A DNA stretch of 35,566 bases from Lachnospiraceae bacterium UBA5895 (GTDB taxonomy: Bacteria > Bacillota > Clostridia > Lachnospirales > Lachnospiraceae), in assembly GCA_002431915.1 (NCBI GenBank), contig DJEP01000083.1, positions 1 to 35,566 of the forward strand, read 5' to 3'. A program made the translations under genes and the position numbers. Under the pieces are notes generated by a model, which saw nothing but the letters and a program-made list of their open reading frames with translations, ran no database searches and was not told the DNA's origin. This document shows, piece after piece, positions 20,132 through 28,126 of the stretch (the first letter of the stretch is position 1; each line of letters begins with the position of its first letter).

Positions 20132-21721
20132 ATGGAAAAGATAAATGAGAATATCAAAAGAGGCATACGGAGCTGGCTGAATGTTTCTCAGGCGAATCCG
20201 TATGTGTTCAATATCAATGAGATGATGGATTTCGAGGGAAACGCAATCAGAAACCGCATCTGGTATCGCGGTGACAGCAATGAACTGGAGCAGTTCTATG
20301 AGCAGAACGCAGAATATGCAGATAAATATAAATTCTGGTCCAGCAAGAGCACACCGGGGATGGAAATGCGCAAGATCCACACAGGCCTTCCGGCGCTTAC
20401 TGTGAGAACTCTGGCAGCAGTTGTTCTTCCTGACATGGGAGAATTTGAATTTTCCTCAGAGAATGAAAAACAGAAACAGATATGGAAAGACATTGCGAAG
20501 CCTGAGAATAATAACTTTGCCGACAAGGTAGAGGATGCAATCAAAGAAGCGCTGTATATCGGAGACGGGGCTTTTAAAGTGTCCATTGATACAGAAGTCA
20601 GTGAGTATCCGATTTTAGAATGGTATGCTGGGGATCGTGTCGAAATTATCCGGAAAAAGGACAAGGTCCGAGAAGTGATATTTAAGACACCATACAGCGG
20701 AGGTGGCAAGACATATGTGCTTAACGAGATATATGGATATGGGTATGTAAATAACGAGCTGTATCTGGACAACAGACAGGTACCGCTGACTACATTACAG
20801 ATCACCAGCTCACTGGAAAATGTGACCTTTGATAAAAGCGTTATGTTGGCGGTACCTATGATGTTCTACAAGTCGACAAAGTATGAAGGACGTGGCGGAA
20901 GCATCTTTGATGGAAAGCTGGACAGCTACGATGCACTGGATGAAGTATGGAGCCAGTGGATGGATGCGCTGAGAGCCGGAAGAGCCAAGACATATATTCC
21001 GGACTGTCTGGTTCCGAGGGATCCGGAAACAGGAGCTGCGATAACACCGAATCCGTTCGACAACAGATATTTTGCAGCAGAAGGAGACCAGCGCGAAGGG
21101 CAGAAAAACGTAATCAGTACAGACCAACCGAGTATTCCTCATGACAGCTATCAGGCTTCCTACTGTACGGCTCTGGACCTTTGCCTGCAGGGGATTATTA
21201 GTCCTTCTACACTGGGGATTGATGTAAAAAAACTTGATAATGCAGAAGCACAGCGTGAAAAGGAAAAAACAACGCTGTACACAAGAAATATTATCGTGGA
21301 AACTCTTCAGACAGTATTGCCACAGGTAGTATCCATGTGTATCAACGCATATCACCTGATGAAGAATGAGGCAGTGGAAAGTGTAGAGGTAAATCTCCCA
21401 TTTGGAGAATATGCCAATCCTTCATTTGAGTCTCAGGTGGAAACAGTTGGTAAGGCAAAGCAGAGCGGAATCATGAGCATTGAGCGTTGCGTGGAGGAAC
21501 TGTATGGTGACAGTCTGGACGATGACTGTAAAAGAGAAGAAATTGCAAGGCTCAAGGCAGAACAGGGTATTCAGAGTATTTCGGAACCGGCGGTCAGGAC
21601 GGATGCAGGAGAATTCAAAATAAACGGATTTACTGGAGGCAGTGATGGAAGTAAAAGTAGCGAAAAGGACATACCGGATGAACCGGAAGGAGTACCAGGG
21701 ACTTCTGAAAGTGGCCAGTGA
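20132..21721 (+). CDS. Portal protein (SPP1 gp6-like)
   Basis: About 529 residues. ATG 20132 has AGAGGTG six bases upstream; the GTG at 20123, overlapping the terL stop, is an alternative. It has the portal-family layout: an N-terminal alpha/beta region with PALTVRTLAAVVLPDMGEF, the EWYAGDRVEIIRKKDKVREVIF crown/wing region, and a C-terminal helix-rich part ending in an acidic disordered tail (KDIPDEPEGVPG). It forms the dodecameric DNA gate at one capsid vertex. Position between terL and the minor head gene confirms the call. Confidence 0.88.
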   Translation: MEKINENIKRGIRSWLNVSQANPYVFNINEMMDFEGNAIRNRIWYRGDSNELEQFYEQNAEYADKYKFWSSKSTPGMEMRKIHTGLPALTVRTLAAVVLPDMGEFEFSSENEKQKQIWKDIAKPENNNFADKVEDAIKEALYIGDGAFKVSIDTEVSEYPILEWYAGDRVEIIRKKDKVREVIFKTPYSGGGKTYVLNEIYGYGYVNNELYLDNRQVPLTTLQITSSLENVTFDKSVMLAVPMMFYKSTKYEGRGGSIFDGKLDSYDALDEVWSQWMDALRAGRAKTYIPDCLVPRDPETGAAITPNPFDNRYFAAEGDQREGQKNVISTDQPSIPHDSYQASYCTALDLCLQGIISPSTLGIDVKKLDNAEAQREKEKTTLYTRNIIVETLQTVLPQVVSMCINAYHLMKNEAVESVEVNLPFGEYANPSFESQVETVGKAKQSGIMSIERCVEELYGDSLDDDCKREEIARLKAEQGIQSISEPAVRTDAGEFKINGFTGGSDGSKSSEKDIPDEPEGVPGTSESGQ

Positions 21722-21866
21722 GCAGGTTCCGAAAGGAATCTATGCAGTGGAAAAAGGAAATTATGCGGAACTTCGTTGTGATCATTGTACCAGCGTCACG
21801 CAGATCAAGACATTAACCCGGCAATTCCGAAGCCAGGGATTCAAGGTATATGCAAACGGCAGGTGA
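21645..21866 (+). CDS. Small head-module protein, unknown (73 residues)
   Basis: ATG after GGAGGCAG, overlapping the portal end by 77 bp in another frame. Basic and helical with one CxxC (LRCDHCTSVTQIKTLTRQFRSQGFKVY). Small proteins at this place are common in related phages and have no assigned role. The strong ribosome binding site and conserved slot make it a real gene. Confidence 0.65.
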   Translation: MEVKVAKRTYRMNRKEYQGLLKVASEQVPKGIYAVEKGNYAELRCDHCTSVTQIKTLTRQFRSQGFKVYANGR

Positions 21867-21870
21867 TTAG

Positions 21871-23517
21871 ATGCCTAAGATAAAATCAGAATATGACATT
21901 GGAGCTGCATTTGAAGCTATTGAGAATGAACTCATTGCTTCCATGATCCGGAATATGCGCAGACATAAGATTGAGGAAATCGATGAGGACAAGCAGTGGT
22001 CCATGTGGCAGACGGAACAGCTTCGGGCGTTGGAAAAATACAGAAAAGAGAATCAGGCGAAGTTTGGCGCAAAATTCAAGGACATCAATAAGCGGATCGA
22101 AGCACTGATCAGTACTGCCAGGGATGAAGGAGATATGGAGCAGGAGATAGCCATACTTGAGGCTATAAAGAAAGGGTTCCCAGCAAGAAAGGTAAGCCCA
22201 GGGGCATCGGCGGCATTCTTCCGGCTGAATCAGAGAAAGCTGGAGGCACTGATCCGGGCGACTACATCAGACATGGAAAAGGCTGAGACAGCCGTCCTGC
22301 GTATGGCAAATGACCAGTACCGTAAGGTTATCTTTAATGCTCAGGTATATGCCAACAGTGGTGCTGGGACCTACGAGAAGGCGGTGGACATGGCTACAAA
22401 GGATTTCATTGCCGCTGGCCTCAACTGTGTGGAATATGCTAACGGAGCCAGACATACCTTAGCAGACTATGCGGATATGGCAATCCGGACAGCCAGTAAG
22501 CGTGCGTACCTGCAAGGGGAAGGGCAGAAAAGGCAGGAATGGGGGATATCCACGGTGATTGTGAATAAACGTGGAAATCCCTGCCCCAAGTGCCTCCCGT
22601 TTGTGGGAAAGATACTGATCGATGATGTATGGAGCGGCGGAAGTGCCAAGGATGGTCCTTATCCACTGATGAGTTCGGCCATCGCGGCGGGACTATACCA
22701 CCCCAGATGCAGAGACAGCCACACCACCTACTTTCCGGAATTGGAGGATCTGGACAATGAGTACAGTAAAAAAGACATAGAGGATATAGAGGAGCAGAAC
22801 AGGAAGGAAGCAAGACAGCAATATGCGGAGAGACAGGAGAAGAAATTCCATAGATTAGCATCATTTTCACTGGATTCGGAGAATAAAAGCAAGTATCGCG
22901 AGAAGGAAAAAGAATGGAGCCAGGAAACAGAAGTTAGGTATAAAGTTCCCGATGAGGTGAAAGTACCGAGATCGGATACTCCGCAGATCATGATAGATTT
23001 AATGGATCAGTACACAAAAGATGAGTGCATTCAGATAGATGGAAAGTCAGAATATGCATTTTCATATGATCTTGATAATGATTTGATATTTGTCAATCCG
23101 AAACATCCACAGTATGAGGAGGAGAACTATAGAGCTGTACTGGCACATGAATTAGCCCATAGAATTGACCACAATGAATACGGTAGTCCTATGCATACGG
23201 AATTCTCAGAAGCAATTAAGAGTACAGAAAAAAAGATTTTGGAATCAAAGGAAAAATATCAAAGCAGACTTGATAAAAATGGGGATTTAGAGTACGATTA
23301 TTTCGTTAGTGATATTATGTCATGCATAACAGACAATAAGGTGATTGGATTATACGGACATGAATCACAATATATAGGTAAACCTGGGTACACAGAGCTG
23401 GAAATATTTGCAGACGTGTTTGCAGCATTGTATCAGGGGGATGATGTAACTGTAAGTTTTATAAAAAATGAACTACCAGAGATATATGAAACATTTTTTA
23501 AAATATTACGGGGATAA
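21871..23517 (+). CDS. Minor head protein with C-terminal HExxH metallopeptidase domain
   Basis: 548 residues. Residues 1 to about 310 are a phage minor capsid protein (SPP1 gp7/Mu F-like): helical start, RTASKRAYLQGEG, then NPCPKCLPFVGKILIDDVW and GLYHPRCRDSHTTYF. A charged coiled linker (about 290-345) joins a separate domain (about 365-548) with AVLAHELAHRIDHNEYG (HELAH zinc motif) and ELEIFADVFAALYQG, whose Glu can be the third ligand of a gluzincin. The linked domain is more AT-rich than the head part, suggesting acquisition. Fusions of effector domains to this head protein are known. Probable cargo or polymorphic toxin delivered with the virion; the next small gene may give immunity. 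Confidence 0.85.
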   Translation: MPKIKSEYDIGAAFEAIENELIASMIRNMRRHKIEEIDEDKQWSMWQTEQLRALEKYRKENQAKFGAKFKDINKRIEALISTARDEGDMEQEIAILEAIKKGFPARKVSPGASAAFFRLNQRKLEALIRATTSDMEKAETAVLRMANDQYRKVIFNAQVYANSGAGTYEKAVDMATKDFIAAGLNCVEYANGARHTLADYADMAIRTASKRAYLQGEGQKRQEWGISTVIVNKRGNPCPKCLPFVGKILIDDVWSGGSAKDGPYPLMSSAIAAGLYHPRCRDSHTTYFPELEDLDNEYSKKDIEDIEEQNRKEARQQYAERQEKKFHRLASFSLDSENKSKYREKEKEWSQETEVRYKVPDEVKVPRSDTPQIMIDLMDQYTKDECIQIDGKSEYAFSYDLDNDLIFVNPKHPQYEEENYRAVLAHELAHRIDHNEYGSPMHTEFSEAIKSTEKKILESKEKYQSRLDKNGDLEYDYFVSDIMSCITDNKVIGLYGHESQYIGKPGYTELEIFADVFAALYQGDDVTVSFIKNELPEIYETFFKILRG

Positions 23518-23519
23518 TT

Positions 23520-23705
23520 ATGCTGAAGAAAGAATTCGTAGAAAAGATGAAGAACGATAAGGAATTGCATGAATTACGGGAAAAGGTACTATTATTTGGG
23601 ACTAGAGCGGATGCAGCCTATATCCTCGGAAAAGATAGAAGCTACGAAGACTATAAAGAACGTTTGCGAAAAATGATAAGAGAACATGAAGCCACCAGTC
23701 AGTAG
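23520..23705 (+). CDS. Small protein, possible immunity partner of the head-linked peptidase
   Basis: 61 residues, starting two bases after the minor head stop, with GGGG nearby. Entirely helical and charged (LKKEFVEKMKNDKELHELREKVLLFGTRADAAYILGKD...). AT-rich like the peptidase domain before it. The immunity role is inferred only from position and matching composition. A weak hairpin with a T-run follows. Confidence 0.6.
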   Translation: MLKKEFVEKMKNDKELHELREKVLLFGTRADAAYILGKDRSYEDYKERLRKMIREHEATSQ

Positions 23706-23720
23706 ATTGGTGGTATTTTT
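23692..23720 (+). terminator. Weak terminator-like hairpin
   Basis: CCACCA (23692-23697) pairs with TGGTGG (23708-23713), followed by TATTTTT. It overlaps the end of the small gene and may lower read-through into the DUF4406 gene. Confidence 0.45.
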
Positions 23721-23746
23721 ATGCCAAAAAGAAAGGATGAAAAAAC

Positions 23747-24046
23747 ATGAAGAAATTATTTATCAGTCAGCCTATGAAGGGAAAAACGGATGAGACAATC
23801 AAGGAAGAGAGGCAGCAGGCCATCAGGGAAGCGGAACAGGTGGTCGGAGAACCGGTGGATGTGATAGACTCTTTCTTTGAGGGGGCACCGACAGATGCAA
23901 AGCCGTTGTGGTTTTTGGGAAAATCCCTGGAACTGCTGGCACAGGCAGACATTGCATATTTTGCCGAGGGATGGCAGGATGCGAGAGGATGTCGGATTGA
24001 ACATACCTGTGCACAGGAATATGGCATCTGTGTGGTAGAAAAGTAA
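23747..24046 (+). CDS. DUF4406 (nucleoside deoxyribosyltransferase-like) protein
   Basis: 99 residues, start after GAAAGGATG. MKKLFISQPMKGKTDETIKEERQQAI is the DUF4406 signature. The Rossmann-like fold continues with DVIDSFFEG, LGKSLELLAQADIAYFAEGWQDARGCRIEH, which resembles nucleoside 2-deoxyribosyltransferase/TIR-related folds. The substrate is unknown. Its place between head genes, with hairpins on both sides, marks it as an accessory gene (moron) rather than a structural one. Confidence 0.8.
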   Translation: MKKLFISQPMKGKTDETIKEERQQAIREAEQVVGEPVDVIDSFFEGAPTDAKPLWFLGKSLELLAQADIAYFAEGWQDARGCRIEHTCAQEYGICVVEK

Positions 24047-24047
24047 A

Positions 24048-24063
24048 GTTGCACCGGTGCAAC
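24048..24063. repeat. Palindrome copy 7 (16-bp form)
   Basis: Perfect GTTGCACCGGTGCAAC, directly after the DUF4406 stop and before the terminator. Confidence 0.85.
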
Positions 24064-24078
24064 AAAACATCTGGAATC

Positions 24079-24103
24079 AACACGCTTCACGGCGTGTTTT
24101 TTT
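24079..24103 (+). terminator. Rho-independent terminator
   Basis: AACACGC-TTCACG-GCGTGTT followed by a run of T (to 24103). Strong plus-strand terminator inside the late operon, after the accessory DUF4406 gene and before scaffold. The following 103 bp hold no convincing promoter, so antitermination or read-through is needed for capsid expression. Confidence 0.75.
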
Positions 24104-24206
24104 ATGCCCAAACACGAGCAAGGCATTAAACTGTTGCGTGACCGGAGACACCGAAGACAATGGATTGCAGTAAGGGAGACACCCTCAAAATGGAAAGGAG
24201 TACATT

Positions 24207-24830
24207 ATGTTTTACAAGACAGTAAGAAGATTCTTAGAGCCCGATGGAGGTCAGGGCGGAGTCCCCGCAGGAGATCAGCCTGATCAGCAGACACAGCAGA
24301 ATGCATCCCCGCAGATTGACTATGGAAAAATCCAGCAGATGTTGGATGGAACGCTTGCGGCAAAAGAGGATACGGCATTGAAAGCCTATTTCAAACAGCA
24401 GGGACTTTCCCAGCAGGAAGTGGAGCAGGCAATCGCAACCTTTAAGGAACAGAAGGCTGCAAATCAGCCGAATGTGGAAGCATTGCAACAGCAGGCAGCA
24501 ACCGCGGTGGCTGAGGCGAGACAGGCACAGATCCAGCAGGCAGCAACGATGGCAGCAGTCGGACTGGGAATCAGTGTAACATCTATCCCCTATGTGCTGA
24601 AGATGGCAGATTTCAGCCAGACAGTAGGACAGGATGGAAAGATCAGTAATGAGAAACTTACGGAAGCCCTGAATAAGGTGCTGGAGGACATTCCTGCATT
24701 AAAACCGCAGGAAACAGATACTACCGGCTTCCTGCATGTTGGGACAGGCGGAGATCCTTCGCAGCATACACAGCAGACAACCGTACAACAGACACAGACA
24801 CCGACCAAAAGATGGAATCGGTGGAACTAA
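24207..24830 (+). CDS. Scaffold protein
   Basis: 207 residues immediately before the major capsid gene. Composition is typical of scaffolds: Gln/Ala-rich, highly charged, predicted coiled coil (about 50-115, KEDTALKAYFKQQGLSQQEVEQAI...), and a disordered Gln/Thr tail. Start ATG after GGAAAGGAG. It directs procapsid assembly and leaves before DNA filling. No protease gene is seen, so it probably exits uncut. Confidence 0.75.
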   Translation: MFYKTVRRFLEPDGGQGGVPAGDQPDQQTQQNASPQIDYGKIQQMLDGTLAAKEDTALKAYFKQQGLSQQEVEQAIATFKEQKAANQPNVEALQQQAATAVAEARQAQIQQAATMAAVGLGISVTSIPYVLKMADFSQTVGQDGKISNEKLTEALNKVLEDIPALKPQETDTTGFLHVGTGGDPSQHTQQTTVQQTQTPTKRWNRWN

Positions 24831-24849
24831 GGAAAGGAAGGTATAAGAT

Positions 24850-25833
24850 ATGCCTAATTTAAACTATGCACAGCAGTGGAGTCCTGAACTCCTGCAGATT
24901 CTGATGCAGGGAGCGTTAACCTCTCCCTTTATTACATCTAATGTAAGATGGCTGGATGCGAGAACATTCCACTTTACACAGATGAGCACCACCGGCTATA
25001 AGAATCACAAAAGAACCGGTGGATGGAACATGGGATCCTTTGATCAGACAGATGTTCCTTTTACGGTAACCCATGACAGAGACGTTCAGTTCCTGGTAGA
25101 CAAGGCAGATGTGGATGAGACCAATGCAACAGCATCCATGCAGAATATCTCCAGAACCTTCGAACAGACTCAGGTAGTGCCTGAGACAGATGCCCTGTTC
25201 TTCTCCCGTGTGGCACAGGTGGCACAGAAGACAGAGGGATACCACAGCGAGACCGCTATTACTGCTTATACCAAGGCAAAGGTATTCGGAATGCTGAAGG
25301 ATATCCTTGCAAAAGGGAAGCTGAGACGGTATAAGGCAAATGGAAGCCTGCTTATGTATGTGTCCAGTCCTATTATGGATGCGTTGGAGCAGTCCACTGA
25401 GTTTACCCGTAAGATTGAGCTTACACAGATTGCTGAGGGTGGTATCGGTATCGAGACCAGAGTGACAGATATTGATGGCGTACCCATCATGGAAGTCATC
25501 GATGATGAGCGTTTCTATGATGCCTTCGACTGGGAGCCTGCTGAGGGTGGATTTGCTCCTCTGAAAAAGGTAGCTGAGGACACCGGTAACCACGTTGCTG
25601 CTGTAACCGGAGCTCATAAGATCAATGTACTGGTGGCATGCGGACAGACCTGTAAGACAGTTCCTAAGATCGCATCTATCTATTACTTCAACCCCGGCAC
25701 CCATACGGAAGGAGACGGATACCTGTACCAGAACAGATCTCTGTCTGACACTTTTGTATTCCCCAATGGCCGTGACGGCAAGGTAGATAGCGTCTATGTA
25801 GATGTGGATACCACGGAGTATACCGGAGAGTAA
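24850..25833 (+). CDS. Major capsid protein (HK97 fold)
   Basis: 327 residues. The order scaffold - this gene - connector, plus the sequence (LQGALTSPFITSNVRWLDARTFHFTQMSTTGYKNHKR...GGWNMG, later DVDETNATASMQNI and GIETRVTDIDGVPIMEV), identify a capsid protein of this Firmicutes siphophage group. AGGAAAGGAAGG precedes the ATG. Codons are more uniform than in neighbours (GTT/GCT/CCT preferred), consistent with high expression. Confidence 0.9.
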   Translation: MPNLNYAQQWSPELLQILMQGALTSPFITSNVRWLDARTFHFTQMSTTGYKNHKRTGGWNMGSFDQTDVPFTVTHDRDVQFLVDKADVDETNATASMQNISRTFEQTQVVPETDALFFSRVAQVAQKTEGYHSETAITAYTKAKVFGMLKDILAKGKLRRYKANGSLLMYVSSPIMDALEQSTEFTRKIELTQIAEGGIGIETRVTDIDGVPIMEVIDDERFYDAFDWEPAEGGFAPLKKVAEDTGNHVAAVTGAHKINVLVACGQTCKTVPKIASIYYFNPGTHTEGDGYLYQNRSLSDTFVFPNGRDGKVDSVYVDVDTTEYTGE

Positions 25834-25842
25834 GGAGGGCAT

Positions 25843-26229
25843 ATGTCCTATAAACCTTATGTAAGAAAAGAAGAATACAAAGATAGCTATAATGGCAGCG
25901 TGATTCCTGACGAAGAGCTTGAAAGAGCACTTCGTCAGGCTTGTCGGCATATTGACAGTCTGACATTTAACCGGATCGTGGCAGCGGGATTCGATCATCT
26001 GACAGCTTTTCAACAGGAAACCATCAAAGAGGTTGTATGCATGCAGGCGGATTTCGAATATGAGAATGCGGATGAAATCAATACGATTTTATCCAGCTAT
26101 AGCATAAACGGTGTGTCAGCACAATTTGGAAGTTCATGGAATGTTTTTATGGAAAAAGGTATTGCCATGAAACGGGATGTGTATTCGTTGTTGATTCAGA
26201 CAGGCCTGTGTTGCAGAATTGCGAGGTGA
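25843..26229 (+). CDS. Head-tail connector (gp6/gp15-like adaptor)
   Basis: 128 residues, AAGGAGG before the ATG. An all-helical small protein with a conserved hydrophobic pattern (ERALRQACRHIDSLTFNRIVAAGFDHLTAFQQETIKEVVCMQADFEYEN) typical of connector adaptors located right after the capsid gene. It binds beneath the portal. No oddities. Confidence 0.8.
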   Translation: MSYKPYVRKEEYKDSYNGSVIPDEELERALRQACRHIDSLTFNRIVAAGFDHLTAFQQETIKEVVCMQADFEYENADEINTILSSYSINGVSAQFGSSWNVFMEKGIAMKRDVYSLLIQTGLCCRIAR

Positions 26230-26233
26230 TTTC

Positions 26234-26572
26234 ATGAAATATCCATGCTTGGTCCCCAAAAGATTATGTAAGACAGATATCTCGGTTGCCATAGATCAGG
26301 AAGGTCTGAACAAATATGGGGAGCCTTTGAAGCCTGTGGAATATTCCGGACAATGTAATTATCAGGACAAAGCCAAGACAGTGTTGACCACAGAAAAGAA
26401 ACTGATAGAGATTACCGGGACAGCATTGTTTCCCGGAGATATATGCCCGGAGCTTCCGGTCATATCCGGAGGCAGTGCGGTGATATTCGGTGCAAAGCGC
26501 AGGATCTTGGAGGGACGTAAGGCAAGAAATCCGGATGGTACAGTCAATTATACGGAGGTGCTGCTGATATGA
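26234..26572 (+). CDS. Head-tail joining / minor capsid protein 1-like
   Basis: 112 residues; ATG 26234 after GAGGTG (a TTG-start extension to 26219 is unnecessary). Beta-rich (VEYSGQCNYQDKAKTVLTTEKKLIEITGTALFPGDIC... GGSAVIFGAKRRILEGRKARNPDGTVNYTEV), fitting a stopper-type head-completion protein. Overlaps the next gene by ATGA. Confidence 0.75.
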   Translation: MKYPCLVPKRLCKTDISVAIDQEGLNKYGEPLKPVEYSGQCNYQDKAKTVLTTEKKLIEITGTALFPGDICPELPVISGGSAVIFGAKRRILEGRKARNPDGTVNYTEVLLI

Positions 26573-26949
26573 TCATTGTAAATTCCACGGTAAAATTGAA
26601 TTTTCCGAAGATCCAGCAGCTCACAAGAGCACAGGTGATGGCTTTAGAGCAGACCGCTGAGGCATTACATACCAATGTGGTGCAGGCACAGGTATTTCCG
26701 AGGGATACCGGTAATCTGCAAAACGAGAGCACTTTTGTGGATTACTCGGAGAGCAGCCAGGGAAAAGTCAGTATCATTTCCAGTACGCCCTATGCAAGAC
26801 GGCTGTATTTTCATCCGGAATATCATTTTCAGAAGACGGAGAATCCGAACGCAAGAGGTGAATGGTATGAGGACTGGATCTCTGGGGAGAAAGCAGAGTA
26901 CTGCCGGAAGGCATACAAACAAATATACAGGAGGATTGCCGGATTATGA
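26569..26949 (+). CDS. Minor capsid protein 2-like
   Basis: 126 residues. The sequence VFPRDTGNLQNESTFVDYSESSQGKVSIISSTPYARRLYFHPEYHFQKTENPNARGEWYEDWISG is characteristic of the Minor_capsid_2/HK97 gp10-like family (xPxDTGxLxxS...Y...P.A...W). It helps join head and tail. ATGA coupling on both sides. Confidence 0.82.
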   Translation: MIIVNSTVKLNFPKIQQLTRAQVMALEQTAEALHTNVVQAQVFPRDTGNLQNESTFVDYSESSQGKVSIISSTPYARRLYFHPEYHFQKTENPNARGEWYEDWISGEKAEYCRKAYKQIYRRIAGL

Positions 26950-27353
26950 TGTTATCAGATGTGCGGGATTATGTGGAATCACTTGAACTGGCAGATCAGG
27001 TATATATGGGTAGCCTGCCGGACAAGCAGGAAAAGTCCATTGTAGTTTATAACAGCAAGCATCAGCAGGAGTATAAGACAGCACTGGGAGGACCAAGGCT
27101 TGCGTCTTACGGGACGAAATATGTCAGCCTGTTGATTCACTGGAATAATTCGCCGAGAGAGTCGGAAAAGGCAGCCATGACTGTATTTGAGGCAGTGGAG
27201 ACTGCAAGAAATGTAACTGTCAACGATGAGTTGATAAAATTTATACAGCCTCTTTATGAGCCACAGGATGTCGGAAAGGATGATGCCGGTATCTGCGAAT
27301 GGGTCATAGAGATGGCTGTTATTTATGAGAAAGGAAAAGGTGAAAAAGAATGA
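26946..27353 (+). CDS. Minor capsid protein 3-like / tail terminator
   Basis: 135 residues. An alpha/beta protein of the usual tail-terminator length in the slot just before the tail-tube gene (MLSDVRDYVESLELADQVYMGSLPDKQEKSIVVYNSK...). Resembles the Minor_capsid_3 family. The start is the first of two ATGs in ATGATG. Confidence 0.78.
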   Translation: MMLSDVRDYVESLELADQVYMGSLPDKQEKSIVVYNSKHQQEYKTALGGPRLASYGTKYVSLLIHWNNSPRESEKAAMTVFEAVETARNVTVNDELIKFIQPLYEPQDVGKDDAGICEWVIEMAVIYEKGKGEKE

Positions 27354-27799
27354 GCACACCTATTACAGGAGTATATCCCTGCTATGAAAACCAGTTTCAG
27401 ATCAATACGGCAGCAAGCGGAGCTGAAAAGAAAATGGTTGATATTGCGGACTGTGAGACCTTCAGTGTATCTTTCGATAATGGTGTAGAGGAATGGCATC
27501 CGTTTACAGAAAAAGGATGGGTCAGACGTCTGCTTACCAGTAAGGGAGTTACCATCTCCGTGACTGCGAAACGTAACGTTGGCGATGCCGGTAATGATGC
27601 TGTGGCAGCACTTGCATGGGTAAACGGTCGCTCTGCAGAGAAAGATATTCAGTGGACATTCCCCGACGGAACAGTGGTTTTGTTTGCTGGAGCAGTAGTG
27701 AACGTAAAGAACATTGGAGCAGGAGATTCTACAGCCGTGGCACCGTTGGAATTTGATATTATGAGCAATGGGAAGCCCGAGATCACTCCCGCAGAGTAA
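27350..27799 (+). CDS. Major tail tube protein
   Basis: 149 residues, beta-rich, located between the tail-terminator and the tail-chaperone genes. Contains the tube-like segments EEWHPFTEKGWVRRLLTSKGVTISVTAKRNVGDAGNDAVAALAW and a C-terminal PLEFDIMSNGKPEI strand. No extra Ig-like domain. ATGA overlap with the gene before. It polymerises into the non-contractile tail. Confidence 0.82.
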   Translation: MSTPITGVYPCYENQFQINTAASGAEKKMVDIADCETFSVSFDNGVEEWHPFTEKGWVRRLLTSKGVTISVTAKRNVGDAGNDAVAALAWVNGRSAEKDIQWTFPDGTVVLFAGAVVNVKNIGAGDSTAVAPLEFDIMSNGKPEITPAE

Positions 27800-27817
27800 A
27801 AATAACAGGAGGACATT

Positions 27818-28126
27818 ATGGCAAAGAAAATCGTAGATATTACAGAAAAACTGAGTTTTGATGAGAACCCGGTACTGAAGGTGAAGGATGTCACCGTGGA
27901 AGTCAATTCTGATGCAGCAACTGTACTGAAGATCATGGGGATTTTTTCGAAGGGAACTTCAGCAAAGGAAGTGCTGACAGTATACGAACTGATTTTTAAT
28001 GAAAAGGATCGGAAAAAGATCGATAAACTGAATCTCCAGTTCAAGGATTTTCAGACGATCATCATGGCAGCAGTAGACATGATCACGGGAGACGAAGAGC
28101 CGGGAGAGCAGCGACCCGTACTATGA
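27818..28126 (+). CDS. Tail assembly chaperone, first part (gpG-like)
   Basis: 102 residues, start after ACAGGAGG. A small acidic/basic protein with KVKDVTVEVNSDAATVLKIMGIF and a helical FNEKDRKKIDKLNLQFKDFQTII region, in the standard slot between tail tube and tape measure. Its end overlaps an open frame in +1 that encodes the second chaperone part. Binds and protects the tape measure during tail assembly. Confidence 0.82.
   Translation: MAKKIVDITEKLSFDENPVLKVKDVTVEVNSDAATVLKIMGIFSKGTSAKEVLTVYELIFNEKDRKKIDKLNLQFKDFQTIIMAAVDMITGDEEPGEQRPVL
28115..28118 (+). other. Probable +1 programmed frameshift site (CCC-G)
   Basis: Frame of the first chaperone reads CGA CCC GTA CTA TGA. A proline tRNA moving from CCC (28115-28117) to CCG (28116-28118) continues in the next frame with TAC TAT GAT, giving YYDLIGDYSLIV. 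CCC is a known +1 slip codon for tail genes (for example in Listeria phage PSA). The second frame has no start codon between its upstream stop (28080-28082) and 28206. Confidence 0.65.

Noticed and set aside
24104..24290. Basic ORF starting at the ATG after the 24079 terminator
   Set aside because: It has no ribosome binding site, overlaps the scaffold gene and reads as Arg-rich shadow sequence.
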